Of a DNA stretch of 12,619 bases, positions 3,877 through 12,390 are shown one piece after another. The notes beneath the pieces are model-generated. The model was not told the DNA's origin. It did no database searches and was given only the letters and a program-made list of their open reading frames with translations. The stretch covers positions 1-12,619 of the forward strand of contig URMC01000049.1 in the NCBI GenBank assembly GCA_900548735.1, in the 5' to 3' direction. Origin of the DNA: an uncultured Eubacteriales bacterium (GTDB lineage Bacteria > Bacillota > Clostridia > Oscillospirales > CAG-272). A program made the position numbers and the translations under genes. Numbering within the stretch: position 1 is the first letter of the stretch; each line of letters starts with the position of its first letter.

Positions 3877-6060
3877 ATGGCAAAGGAGAACAATCTCGCC
3901 GCGTACCTCTTTCATCAAGGGACCAACTATCGCGCGTATGACTATCTCGGCGTGCACCGGGAGGACACACGCTACGCTTTCCGCGTCTGGGCGCCGAACG
4001 CCGAGGCGGTTTTTGCCGTTGGCGATTTCAACGGCTGGGAGGAGAGCGATCCGCTGACCAGAATCACTCCCGGCGGGATCTGGGAAGGGTATGTGAGCGC
4101 CGACCGCTTCGGGGAAGGGAGCCTTTACAAATTCAAGTTGCATACCAAAAACGGGGAGCGCTACAAAGCCGACCCTTACGCGCGGTTTTGCCAGAAGCCG
4201 CCGGAAACCGCGTCGGTTTACTTTGATGCGGACGGCTACGCCTGGCGGGACGCGGGGTATCTTTCCCACCGCGCCGCCACCATGACCGCCGAAACGGTAA
4301 ACGAACAGCCAATCAACATCTACGAGGTGCATCTCGGCTCCTGGCGGCGGCACGAGGACGGCACCGCCTACACCTACCGCGAAACGGCGGAGGAGCTGGC
4401 GCCGTACCTCAAGCAAATGGGCTATACCCACGTGGAGCTGATGCCGGTGATGGAGCACCCGTTTGACGGGTCGTGGGGGTATCAGATCTGCGGATACTTT
4501 GCGCCGACCGCACGCTTCGGCACGCCGACCGACTTCAAAGCATTTGTGGACAAAATGCACTCCGCGGGCATCGGCGTGATCTTGGACTGGGTGCCCGCCC
4601 ATTTCCCCAAAGACGCGCACGGGCTGTACGAGTTTGACGGGCAACCCCTTTACGAATATCAGGGTGCCGACCGCATGGAACATAAAAACTGGGGCACGCG
4701 CTGTTTTGACGTGGGGCGTGAGGAGGTACAGTGCTTTCTCATTTCCAATGCGCTGTTCTGGATGGAGAAGTATCACGCGGACGGGCTGCGGGTGGACGCC
4801 GTGGCTTCCATGCTCTATCTCGATTACGACCGTGAGCCCGGCGAGTGGACGCCAAACATTTACGGCAACAACCGGAATCTGGAAGCAATCGCCTTTTTCC
4901 GCAAACTGAACCGCGCCGTCAGCGACCGGTATCCGGACGTGATGATGATCGCGGAGGAATCCACCGCGTGGAGCGATGTGACCACGTTTGACCGCGGCGG
5001 GCTTGGGTTTACCTTCAAATGGAATATGGGCTGGATGAACGACACGCTGGCGTACGCCGCAACCGACCCGCTGTTCCGCAAATACAACCACAACAACCTC
5101 ACGTTTTCGATGACGTATGCGTTCTCGGAGCGCTATGTGCTGCCCATCTCGCATGACGAGGTGGTGCACGGCAAAAAATCGTTCCTCGATAAAATGCCCG
5201 GCGAGTACGGGCAGAAGTTTGCGGGGGAGCGGGTATTTCTCACCTATATGATGACCCACCCCGGTAAAAAACTGATGTTTATGGGAAGTGAGATCGGGCA
5301 GTTCCGCGAATGGGATTTTGCCGGCAGTATCGAGTGGTTTTTGCTGGATTACGAAATGCACGCCAAAATGCAACACTTTACCGCGGCGCTGGGGCAGTTG
5401 TATCTGCGCACCCCCGCGCTGTGGGAAAAGGACGGCAGTTGGGACGGGTTTTCGTGGATCGACGCGGACAACCGCGATCAGAGCATTCTTTCTTACGTCC
5501 GGCGGGACGGGGACGGGCGCGAGATTGTGGTGATTCTCAACTTCACCCCCGTGACCCGCACCGACTTCCGCCAGGGGCTGCCCCTTCGCGGCGTGTATGA
5601 GGAGCTGCTCAACTCCGACGCGGTGGAGTTCGGCGGGTCGGGCGTGACCGATGGGGGCGAAATCCGCACCGAGGATGTGCCTGTCCACGGCTGCGCGCAG
5701 TCCGCCGTGCTGACCATCCCGCCGCTTGGCGGCATGATTCTTGCCCGCCGGCGTGCGTTTACCGAAAAAGAGGAAGCCGAGCTTGCTGTGAAGAACGCGG
5801 CGAAAACGGCAGGGAAGCCTGCGGCGAAAAAAGCGACCGCGAAAAAACCCGCGACAAAGAAAACCGCCGCAACGGCAAAACCCGCCGCAAAAAAACCCGC
5901 GGCAAAGAAAACCGCCGCAACGGCAAAACCCGCAGCAACGGCAAAACCCGCGGCAAAGCCCGCCGCAAAAAAACCCGCGGCAAAGAAAACCGCCGCGACC
6001 GCAAAACCCGCGACGAAAAAGCCGACTGTGAAAAAAGCGGCGAAAAAAGACGAAACCTAA
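3877..6060 (+). CDS. glgB: 1,4-alpha-glucan branching enzyme with H1-like lysine-rich tail
   Basis: GlgB cuts an alpha-1,4-glucan chain and re-attaches it as an alpha-1,6 branch during glycogen synthesis. The N-terminal CBM48 domain spans about residues 25-115 (RVWAPNAEAVFAVGDFNGW). The GH13 catalytic domain follows, with DWVPAHF (237-243), nucleophile D307 in GLRVDAV, acid/base E360 in IAEES, and H426-D427 in LPISHDEVVHGK. The C-terminal beta domain ends near residue 626 (GGMILARRRAF), which is the normal family end. Residues 631-727 are an added tail rich in Lys, Ala, Pro and Thr, with 29 lysines and 5 acidic residues and a 16-residue motif present three times; it resembles histone H1-like bacterial proteins such as AlgP. 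ATG at 3877 has AAAGGA 7 nt upstream. It is the first gene of the glg operon. The enzyme call is firm; the function of the tail is unknown. Confidence 0.97.
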   Translation: MAKENNLAAYLFHQGTNYRAYDYLGVHREDTRYAFRVWAPNAEAVFAVGDFNGWEESDPLTRITPGGIWEGYVSADRFGEGSLYKFKLHTKNGERYKADPYARFCQKPPETASVYFDADGYAWRDAGYLSHRAATMTAETVNEQPINIYEVHLGSWRRHEDGTAYTYRETAEELAPYLKQMGYTHVELMPVMEHPFDGSWGYQICGYFAPTARFGTPTDFKAFVDKMHSAGIGVILDWVPAHFPKDAHGLYEFDGQPLYEYQGADRMEHKNWGTRCFDVGREEVQCFLISNALFWMEKYHADGLRVDAVASMLYLDYDREPGEWTPNIYGNNRNLEAIAFFRKLNRAVSDRYPDVMMIAEESTAWSDVTTFDRGGLGFTFKWNMGWMNDTLAYAATDPLFRKYNHNNLTFSMTYAFSERYVLPISHDEVVHGKKSFLDKMPGEYGQKFAGERVFLTYMMTHPGKKLMFMGSEIGQFREWDFAGSIEWFLLDYEMHAKMQHFTAALGQLYLRTPALWEKDGSWDGFSWIDADNRDQSILSYVRRDGDGREIVVILNFTPVTRTDFRQGLPLRGVYEELLNSDAVEFGGSGVTDGGEIRTEDVPVHGCAQSAVLTIPPLGGMILARRRAFTEKEEAELAVKNAAKTAGKPAAKKATAKKPATKKTAATAKPAAKKPAAKKTAATAKPAATAKPAAKPAAKKPAAKKTAATAKPATKKPTVKKAAKKDET
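5839..6012 (+). repeat. 48-bp coding repeat in the glgB tail
   Basis: Three near-identical 48-bp units (5839-5886, 5887-5934, 5965-6012) encode AKKPATKKTAATAKPA or AKKPAAKKTAATAKPA. The third is set off by a 30-bp Ala/Thr/Lys/Pro spacer that is itself a part-unit. The period is a multiple of three, so gain or loss of units would keep the frame and change only tail length. Confidence 0.9.
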
Positions 6061-6071
6061 AACTTTATTCC

Positions 6072-6084
6072 GGGGCGGTGCCCC
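6072..6084 (+). other. small hairpin between glgB and glgC
   Basis: GGGGC-GGT-GCCCC forms a perfect 5-bp stem with a 3-nt loop in the 63-nt gap. It has no T-tract, so it is not a terminator by sequence. It might affect processing or mRNA stability within the operon; this is only a possibility. Confidence 0.3.
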
Positions 6085-6123
6085 AGCGCAATCACTTCAA
6101 AAATTCCATAACCGGAGGATGAA

Positions 6124-7305
6124 ATGTTCAAGAAAAAAGAGTGTGTCGCCATGCTCCTTGCCGGCGGACAGGGGAGCCGCTTGTATGCGCTGACCGAAAA
6201 AACCGCCAAGCCCGCCGTCACGTTCGGCGGCAAGTACCGCATTATTGATTTTCCGCTTTCCAACTGTGTGCATTCCGGCATTGATACCGTCGGCGTGCTG
6301 ACGCAGTATCAGCCCCTGGTGCTCAATGAGTACATCGGCACGGGGCTCCCGTGGGATCTTGACCGCAACTACGGCGGGGTGAAGATTCTGCCGCCGTATC
6401 AGGCGAAAAACGGGGCGGACTGGTACAAAGGCACCGCCAACGCGATTTATCAGAATCTGCAGTTTATCGAGCGGTATGACGCGGACTATGTGCTGATTCT
6501 CTCCGGCGACCATATCTATCGGATGGACTACGCCGCGATGCTGGATTACCACAAAAAAACCGGCGCGGACTGCACCATTGCCGTGATTGAGGTGAGCCTC
6601 GCCGAGGCAAGCCGCTTCGGCATTATGAGTGCGGACGAGGACGGGCGGATTTTCAAATTTACCGAAAAACCCAAACACCCGGACAGCACCAAAGCCTCCA
6701 TGGGCATCTATATTTTCAGCCGCGAAAAACTGACCGAATATTTAAAGGCGGACGCCGCCGACCCTGCCTCCTCCAACGATTTCGGCAAAAATATCATCCC
6801 CGCGATGCTGGCGGCGGGCGAAAAACTGATGGCATATCCGTTCTCCGGCTATTGGAAGGACGTGGGCACCATCGACTCACTGTGGGAAGCGAATATGGAC
6901 ATTCTCGGGGACGACCCGGTGCTGAAATTCGCCACCGACGGCTGGCGGGTGCTCTCCCGCCACGATAACGCCCCCCCGCAGTACCTCGGGGAGCACGCGG
7001 TGGTGGAAAACGCCTCCGTGACCGAGGGGTGTGAAATTCTCGGCACCGTGAAAAACAGCGTGCTGGGCGAAAACGTGCGCGTGATGGAGGGCGCCACGGT
7101 CACGGACTCCGTGATCATGGGCGAGTGCGTCATCCGCGAGGGCGCGACGGTGGAATACGCCATTATCGACCGCGATACCGAGATCGGCAAAGGCGCGCGC
7201 GTGGGTGAGCCCCGCGCGGCGGGGCACGGGATCGCCGTGCTTGGCACCGGTGTGCGCGTGGCGGAAAACGCCGTGGTTGCCGGCGGCGAAATGAAATCGG
7301 AATAA
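6124..7305 (+). CDS. glgC: glucose-1-phosphate adenylyltransferase, catalytic subunit GlgC
   Basis: GlgC makes ADP-glucose and pyrophosphate from ATP and glucose-1-phosphate, the committed step of bacterial glycogen synthesis. The 393-residue protein has the intact nucleotidyltransferase signature LLAGGQGSRLYALTEKTAKP (11-30), FGGKYRIIDFPLSNCVHSGI (34-53), the metal-binding LSGDHIYRMDY (126-136), and FTEKPK (179-184), whose Lys contacts the sugar phosphate. GYWKDVGTIDSLWEANM (242-258) closes the catalytic domain. The remainder is a left-handed beta-helix with hexapeptide-like turns, the usual allosteric/oligomerisation part. ATG at 6124 has GGAGG 5 nt upstream. Its stop codon overlaps the start of the glgD ribosome binding site, which suggests coupled translation and balanced subunit amounts with GlgD. 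Confidence 0.97.
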   Translation: MFKKKECVAMLLAGGQGSRLYALTEKTAKPAVTFGGKYRIIDFPLSNCVHSGIDTVGVLTQYQPLVLNEYIGTGLPWDLDRNYGGVKILPPYQAKNGADWYKGTANAIYQNLQFIERYDADYVLILSGDHIYRMDYAAMLDYHKKTGADCTIAVIEVSLAEASRFGIMSADEDGRIFKFTEKPKHPDSTKASMGIYIFSREKLTEYLKADAADPASSNDFGKNIIPAMLAAGEKLMAYPFSGYWKDVGTIDSLWEANMDILGDDPVLKFATDGWRVLSRHDNAPPQYLGEHAVVENASVTEGCEILGTVKNSVLGENVRVMEGATVTDSVIMGECVIREGATVEYAIIDRDTEIGKGARVGEPRAAGHGIAVLGTGVRVAENAVVAGGEMKSE

Positions 7306-7319
7306 GGAGGGGGAGAGAC

Positions 7320-8453
7320 ATGACCGCAGCAGGCTTGATTTTTTCCAATATTCATGACTCGTGCATCCCGGAGCTGACCTCCCGGCGCACGATGGCAAGC
7401 ATCCCGTTCGGGGGCAGGTACCGCCTGATCGACTTTGCCCTTTCCAATATGGTCAACTCCGGCATTACCAAAGTGGGGCTGATCACCCACAACAACTACC
7501 GCTCCCTGCTCGACCACATCGGCAACGGCAAGGACTGGGATCTGGCAAGGCGCAACGGGGGCATCAAAATTCTCCCCCCGTTTATCACCGCATATGACAA
7601 CGCGGTGGCAAACAAGTATTACTCCACGAGACTGGAAGCGATGATGGGTGCGATGAACTTCATCGACCGCTGCACCGAGGACGTGCTGGTGCTCTCCGAT
7701 TGTGACGTGATCTGCAATGTGGATCTGGAACGCGTGATTGCCGAGCACGGGGAAAAGGGCGCGGACATCACGGTGCTGACCGCCACGGTCAACACCGCCA
7801 GCCAGCGGCTGGATCACCATACCGAACTGCCCACCGTGGGCGAGGACGGGCGCATCACCGACCTTGCCGAATACGCCGGCGAAGAGGGAGAAGTGGAAGT
7901 GTGCGCCGACATCTTTGTGGTCAACCGCGCATTTTTGCATCGCGTGGTCAATGAGGCGGTTTCCCACGGGTACACCAGCCTTTACAAGGACGTGCTGTTG
8001 CGCAACGTGGGCCGATACCGCATTTTCGCCTCGCATTACGACGGCATTTTTGCCAGAGTCAACTCACTGGAAAGCTATTTCCGTTGCTCCATGCGCCTGC
8101 TTGACCATGACGTGCGCACAGGGCTGTTTTACCGCCGCAACCAGGCGATTTACACCAAAATCCGCAACTCCTCGCCTACCAGATACGCCCCCGGCTCCGT
8201 TGTGCGCAACTCGATGATTGCGGACGGCTGTGTGATTGAGGGCACGGTGGAAAACTCGATCCTTTTCCGCGGGGTGAAAGTGGGCAAGGGCACGCGGGTT
8301 TCCAACTCGATTCTGATGCAGGACACTTTTACGGGCGAGAACGTGCGCCTGAATTGCGTGATTACCGACAAAAACGTGCTCATCAAAGACAACCGGGAGC
8401 TTTGCGGCTATGAGAGCATGCCGTTTTATATCGGCAAAGGGCTGACGGTCTGA
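7320..8453 (+). CDS. glgD: glucose-1-phosphate adenylyltransferase regulatory subunit GlgD
   Basis: GlgD is a GlgC paralogue that in characterised Bacillota has little or no activity alone but raises the activity of GlgC in a mixed complex. The 377-residue protein keeps the fold landmarks IPFGGRYRLIDFALSNMVNS (28-47) and the C-terminal beta-helix. However, the ATP-binding loop GGQGSRL of GlgC is replaced by the segment around FSNIHDSCIPELTSRR (8-23), and the metal-binding LSGDHIYRMD of GlgC reads LSDCDVICNVD (125-135). These changes are typical of GlgD and argue against independent catalysis. ATG at 7320 has GGAGG 9 nt upstream, immediately after the glgC stop; the gap is 14 nt. It belongs with GlgC in the glg operon. 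Confidence 0.95.
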   Translation: MTAAGLIFSNIHDSCIPELTSRRTMASIPFGGRYRLIDFALSNMVNSGITKVGLITHNNYRSLLDHIGNGKDWDLARRNGGIKILPPFITAYDNAVANKYYSTRLEAMMGAMNFIDRCTEDVLVLSDCDVICNVDLERVIAEHGEKGADITVLTATVNTASQRLDHHTELPTVGEDGRITDLAEYAGEEGEVEVCADIFVVNRAFLHRVVNEAVSHGYTSLYKDVLLRNVGRYRIFASHYDGIFARVNSLESYFRCSMRLLDHDVRTGLFYRRNQAIYTKIRNSSPTRYAPGSVVRNSMIADGCVIEGTVENSILFRGVKVGKGTRVSNSILMQDTFTGENVRLNCVITDKNVLIKDNRELCGYESMPFYIGKGLTV

Positions 8454-8464
8454 CCGCGGCAACT

Positions 8465-8479
8465 GCCCCCACCGGGGGC
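8465..8479 (+). other. GC hairpin between glgD and glgA
   Basis: GCCCCC-ACC-GGGGGC is a perfect 6-bp stem with a 3-nt loop, ending 3 nt before the AGGGAGA ribosome binding site of glgA (8482-8488). There is no T-run, so it is not an intrinsic terminator. It could modulate access to the ribosome binding site or act as an RNA-end barrier; neither can be decided from sequence. Confidence 0.35.
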
Positions 8480-8493
8480 GAAGGGAGAAGAGA

Positions 8494-9930
8494 ATGAAGA
8501 AAATTTTGTTTGTCGGCGCGGAGGCAATGCCCTTTGCCGCTACCGGCGGGCTTGGCGATGTGCTGGGGTCGCTCCCGGCGGCGCTTGCCGCCACCGGGGA
8601 GGCGGACGTGCGGGTAATTCTGCCGCTTTACGGGCAGGTGAGCGACGAGTGGCGCGCCAAAATGAAGGACGAAGCGGTGTTTACCGTGCGCCTTGCCTGG
8701 CGCGAGCTTTATTGCGGCGTGAAGTCACTTTCCCGCGCGGGCGTCACATATTATTTTATTGATAACGAATACTATTTCAAGCGGGATTCGCTCTACGGCA
8801 GTTTTGATGACGGGGAGCGGTTTGCCTACTTCTGCATGGCGGCGCTGGAAACGCTGAATAAGGTGGGGTTCTACCCCGACATCCTGCACGCGCATGACTG
8901 GCAGGCGGCGCTCTCGGTGGTGTACCTCAACTGCCTGTTCCGGGGAAGACCGGGGTATGAGAATATCCGCACGGTATTCACCATTCATAATATCGAGTAT
9001 CAGGGGCAATACCATTTCGGGATTCTCGGCGATGTGTTTTCGCTGGGGTACGAGGAGTATGACCGCATGGACTATGACGGGTGCATCAACCTGATGAAAG
9101 CCGCCATCGTCTCGGCGGACAGGGTGACCACGGTCAGCCCCCGGTACGCCGAGGAAATCTGCACGCCGGAATACGGCAAGGGGCTCGACCCGGTGCTGCG
9201 CGACAACCGCGGCAAACTCTCCGGGATTCTCAACGGCATTGATTACGTGTATTACAACCCGGGGCAGGACAAAGCCCTGCCCGTGCGCTACAACTGGCGC
9301 AGTATCGGTAAAAAGGCGGATAACAAAGAGGCGTTGCAGGCGTCTCTCGGTTTGCCCGTGCGGCGTGACGTGCCCCTGCTTGCCGTCATCTCCCGCCTTG
9401 CCACCCACAAGGGGCTGGATCTGATTTCTGCGGCGGTGCCGGGCATTCTGCAGAACCGTGACGTGCAGTTTGTGGTGCTGGGGAAAGGGGAGCCGGGCTA
9501 TGAGCACTTCTTCCGGGAACTGGAACACCGCTTCCCCGATCGGGCGCGGGCGATGATTACCTACGACCGGGAACTCTCCAAACGCATTTACGCCGCGGCG
9601 GATATTTTCCTCATGCCCTCCGCCAGCGAGCCGTGCGGGCTTTCCCAGATGATTGCCTCCCGCTACGGTGCCATCCCCGTCACCCGGGAGACCGGCGGTC
9701 TTGCCGATTCCATCCACGGCTATTGGGAGGATGAGACCGGCGAGATGCACGGCAACGGCTTCACCTTTGCCAACTATTCCGCCGAGGAACTTTCGGAACG
9801 CACGCTTGCCGCCATTGCCCTGTGGGGCGATACTACCCGGCGCGAGCGGTTTGTGAAAAAGATTATGACCACCGATTTTTCGTGGGGGCAATCCGCAAAG
9901 TCGTATCTTGCCCTGTATAACGCCTTATAA
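8494..9930 (+). CDS. glgA: glycogen synthase (ADP-glucose, GT5) GlgA
   Basis: GlgA transfers glucose from ADP-glucose to the non-reducing end of an alpha-1,4-glucan. The 478-residue protein has the normal length and two-domain GT-B fold. The N-terminal starch-synthase domain opens with KILFVGAEAMPFAATGGLGD (3-22) and holds LHAHDWQAAL (131-140) and FTIHNIEYQG (162-171). The C-terminal domain has ISRLATHKG (299-307), whose R301 and K306 would bind the ADP-glucose phosphates. It also has MPSASEPCGLSQM (374-386) with catalytic E379, then TRETGGLADSI (397-407). At the position of the Lys in the classic KTGGL motif there is Ala (A16), a variant I recall from other clostridial enzymes. ATG at 8494 has AGGGAGA 5 nt upstream. 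It uses the product of GlgC/GlgD and feeds GlgB. Confidence 0.97.
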   Translation: MKKILFVGAEAMPFAATGGLGDVLGSLPAALAATGEADVRVILPLYGQVSDEWRAKMKDEAVFTVRLAWRELYCGVKSLSRAGVTYYFIDNEYYFKRDSLYGSFDDGERFAYFCMAALETLNKVGFYPDILHAHDWQAALSVVYLNCLFRGRPGYENIRTVFTIHNIEYQGQYHFGILGDVFSLGYEEYDRMDYDGCINLMKAAIVSADRVTTVSPRYAEEICTPEYGKGLDPVLRDNRGKLSGILNGIDYVYYNPGQDKALPVRYNWRSIGKKADNKEALQASLGLPVRRDVPLLAVISRLATHKGLDLISAAVPGILQNRDVQFVVLGKGEPGYEHFFRELEHRFPDRARAMITYDRELSKRIYAAADIFLMPSASEPCGLSQMIASRYGAIPVTRETGGLADSIHGYWEDETGEMHGNGFTFANYSAEELSERTLAAIALWGDTTRRERFVKKIMTTDFSWGQSAKSYLALYNAL

Positions 9931-9966
9931 CTTTACTGTAATATATACCGGAGGAACTGAAAACCA

Positions 9967-12390
9967 ATGAACTACAACCCCAACGCTCATGAAGTCAGAA
10001 CCAATATCGAAGAAAAACTCGTCCGCCATTTCGGGTGCTCCCCGGCGGAGGCTTCCCGCGATCAGATGTACAAAGCGGCGGCGCTGACCGTCAAAGACAT
10101 TCTGACCGAAAAGCGCGGCAACTTCAAGAAAAAGATCAACGCGCAAGGCGAGAAGCGCGTGTACTATATGTGCATGGAGTTTCTGCTGGGGCGGTCGCTG
10201 AAAACCAACCTTTGCAACTTAGGGTTAAAGGACGCCTACGAAAAAGCGCTTGCCGGCATGGGCTTTGACCTGGAGGATCTCTTTGAGTGCGAGCCTGACG
10301 CAGGGCTTGGCAATGGGGGGCTCGGCAGACTTGCCGCCTGCTATATGGACTCGCTCTCCTCGCTCAACTACCCGGCGACCGGATTTTCCATCTGCTACGA
10401 ATACGGGCTGTTCAAACAGATGATTGTGGACGGCATGCAGATCGAACTGCCTGACGTCTGGCTGCCCGGCGGCGAAGTGTGGCTGGCGCCCCGCACCGAC
10501 CGTGTGTATCGTGTGCATTTCGGCGGGCACGTGAAGGAAGAATGGCGTGACGGGCATTGCGATATTGTGTATGAGGGCGGCGACACCGTGGAGGCGGTGC
10601 CGTACGATATGATGATTTCGGGCGCGGACAGCGAGGCGGTCTCCCAGTTGCGGCTGTGGAAAGCGCAGAATATCCGCAACTTCAATATGGGGCTGTTTTC
10701 GCAGGGGCAGTACGCGCAGGCGCTGGAAGAAAGCACCAACGCCGAGATTATCACCAAGGTGCTTTACCCCTCCGACAATCATACCGAGGGCAAACTGCTG
10801 CGCCTGACCCAGCAGTATTTCCTGGTTTCCGCCTCCTGCCAGAGCATCATCCGCGACCATATGGCGGTCTACGGCACGCTTGACAACCTGCCCGACAAGG
10901 TGGCGATTCACATCAACGATACCCACCCGGCGCTCTGCATCCCGGAACTGATGCGCATTCTCATTGACGAATACCGCTTCTCCTGGGAGAGGGCGTGGGA
11001 TATGGTCACCCGCGTGGTGTCCTATACCAACCACACCGTCATGCCCGACGCGTTGGAGACCTGGAACGAGGATCTGTTTGCCCTCAAACTCCCGCGCATT
11101 CATATGATCGTGAAAGAGATCAATGAGCGCTTCTGCCGCGAGGCGTGGGGCGCTTTCCCGGGGAACTGGAACAGGATTTCCGCGATGAGCGTCATCGGAT
11201 ACGGTCAGGTGCGCATGGCAAACCTGTCGGTCATCGGCTCTCACTGCGTCAACGGCGTGTCGAAACTGCACTCGCAGATTCTCCGCGACACGGTGTTCAA
11301 GGATTTTTACCGGATGTACCCCGATCGGTTTGACAACGTGACCAACGGCATTGCGCACCGCCGCTGGCTCTGCTACTCCAACCCGGAACTGGCAAAACTG
11401 CTGGACGAGTGCATCGGGCCCGACTACCGCAAGGCACCGGAGCAACTTGCCGAGTTTGCGAAATATGAAAACGACGCGGGCGTGTTGCAGTCGCTTCGCG
11501 ACATCAAGCACCGCAACAAAAAGACATTTGCCGCGCACCTTGCCGCCAAAACCGGGGTCAAAATCGATACGCATTCGCTCTTTGACGTGCAGATCAAGCG
11601 CCTGCACGAGTACAAGCGGCAGTTGCTCAACGCCCTGAATATCATCGGGCTGTATCTGGACCTCAAAGAAAACCCGAACCTGGATGTGCAACCCAAAACA
11701 TTTCTGTTCGGCGCCAAGGCGGCGCCGGGCTACGAGATGGCAAAGCGTATCATCAAACTGCTGTGTATGATTTCCAAAGACATTGAGCAAAACCCCCGCA
11801 TTGCGGAAAAACTGCGCGTGGTCTTTTTGGAGGACTACAACGTCAGCATGGCGGAGGCGCTGGTGCCCGCCGCCGAGATCAGCGAGCAGATTTCGCTTGC
11901 CGGCAAAGAGGCAAGCGGCACGGGCTGTATGAAACTGATGATCAACGGCGCGCTGACCATCGGCACGCTGGACGGCGCAAATGTGGAAATGCAGGAGCGC
12001 GCGGGCGCGGAGAATATGTTTATCTTCGGGCTTACCGCCAAAGAGGTGGAGGAGTTGTGGGCAAAGGGCTACACCGCCGCCTCCTATTACAATCAGAACG
12101 AGCGGCTGGCGCGCATTGTCAACTACCTCAACACCGGCTTTGCCGGTGAGTCGTTCGGGGATATTGCTTCTTACCTTCTGTATGGGCAGGGCGTTGCCGA
12201 CCCGTTCATGTGCCTGGCGGACTTTGAATCCTACCGCGTCCGGCATGACGAGGCGGTGCGGGCTTATGCTGACAAGGCGAAATGGAACAAAATGTCGCTC
12301 CACAACATCGCCGCGGCAGGCTATTTCGCCGCCGACCGCAGTATCAAAGAGTACGCCGACCGGATCTGGCACATCCACCAGTTAAAGTGA
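9967..12390 (+). CDS. glgP: glycogen phosphorylase GlgP
   Basis: GlgP removes terminal glucose from alpha-1,4-glucan with phosphate, giving glucose-1-phosphate; the cofactor is pyridoxal phosphate. The 807-residue protein is a full-length GT35 phosphorylase. Landmarks are ECEPDAGLGNGGLGRLAACY (107-126), VYYMCMEFLLGRSL (65-78), HINDTHPAL (315-323), VSYTNHTVMPDALETW (351-366), and the PLP-binding site EASGTGCMKLMINGALTIGT (648-667) with the Schiff-base lysine K656. In the usual GTGNMK motif the Asn is Cys here (C654). The regions before K656 contain the expected KRLHEYKRQLLN (544-555) segment. The ATG at 9967 has GGAGG 12 nt upstream, longer than for the other glg genes, which may lower initiation. 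It is the last gene of the operon, 36 nt after glgA, and is followed by a 90-bp tandem repeat. Confidence 0.97.
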   Translation: MNYNPNAHEVRTNIEEKLVRHFGCSPAEASRDQMYKAAALTVKDILTEKRGNFKKKINAQGEKRVYYMCMEFLLGRSLKTNLCNLGLKDAYEKALAGMGFDLEDLFECEPDAGLGNGGLGRLAACYMDSLSSLNYPATGFSICYEYGLFKQMIVDGMQIELPDVWLPGGEVWLAPRTDRVYRVHFGGHVKEEWRDGHCDIVYEGGDTVEAVPYDMMISGADSEAVSQLRLWKAQNIRNFNMGLFSQGQYAQALEESTNAEIITKVLYPSDNHTEGKLLRLTQQYFLVSASCQSIIRDHMAVYGTLDNLPDKVAIHINDTHPALCIPELMRILIDEYRFSWERAWDMVTRVVSYTNHTVMPDALETWNEDLFALKLPRIHMIVKEINERFCREAWGAFPGNWNRISAMSVIGYGQVRMANLSVIGSHCVNGVSKLHSQILRDTVFKDFYRMYPDRFDNVTNGIAHRRWLCYSNPELAKLLDECIGPDYRKAPEQLAEFAKYENDAGVLQSLRDIKHRNKKTFAAHLAAKTGVKIDTHSLFDVQIKRLHEYKRQLLNALNIIGLYLDLKENPNLDVQPKTFLFGAKAAPGYEMAKRIIKLLCMISKDIEQNPRIAEKLRVVFLEDYNVSMAEALVPAAEISEQISLAGKEASGTGCMKLMINGALTIGTLDGANVEMQERAGAENMFIFGLTAKEVEELWAKGYTAASYYNQNERLARIVNYLNTGFAGESFGDIASYLLYGQGVADPFMCLADFESYRVRHDEAVRAYADKAKWNKMSLHNIAAAGYFAADRSIKEYADRIWHIHQLK

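Noticed and set aside
3550..5688. 712-codon open frame on the minus strand opposite glgB
   Set aside because: It is a shadow of the GC-rich glgB coding strand: His/Arg/Val/Pro-rich, no domain recognisable, and glgB on the other strand has all its catalytic motifs.
8725..9891. 388-codon open frame on the minus strand opposite glgA
   Set aside because: Antisense shadow of glgA with no ribosome binding site or recognisable domain.
10225..12378. 717-codon open frame on the minus strand opposite glgP
   Set aside because: Same codon-bias shadow effect; glgP is a full-length phosphorylase with an intact PLP site, and the antisense frame shows no family features.
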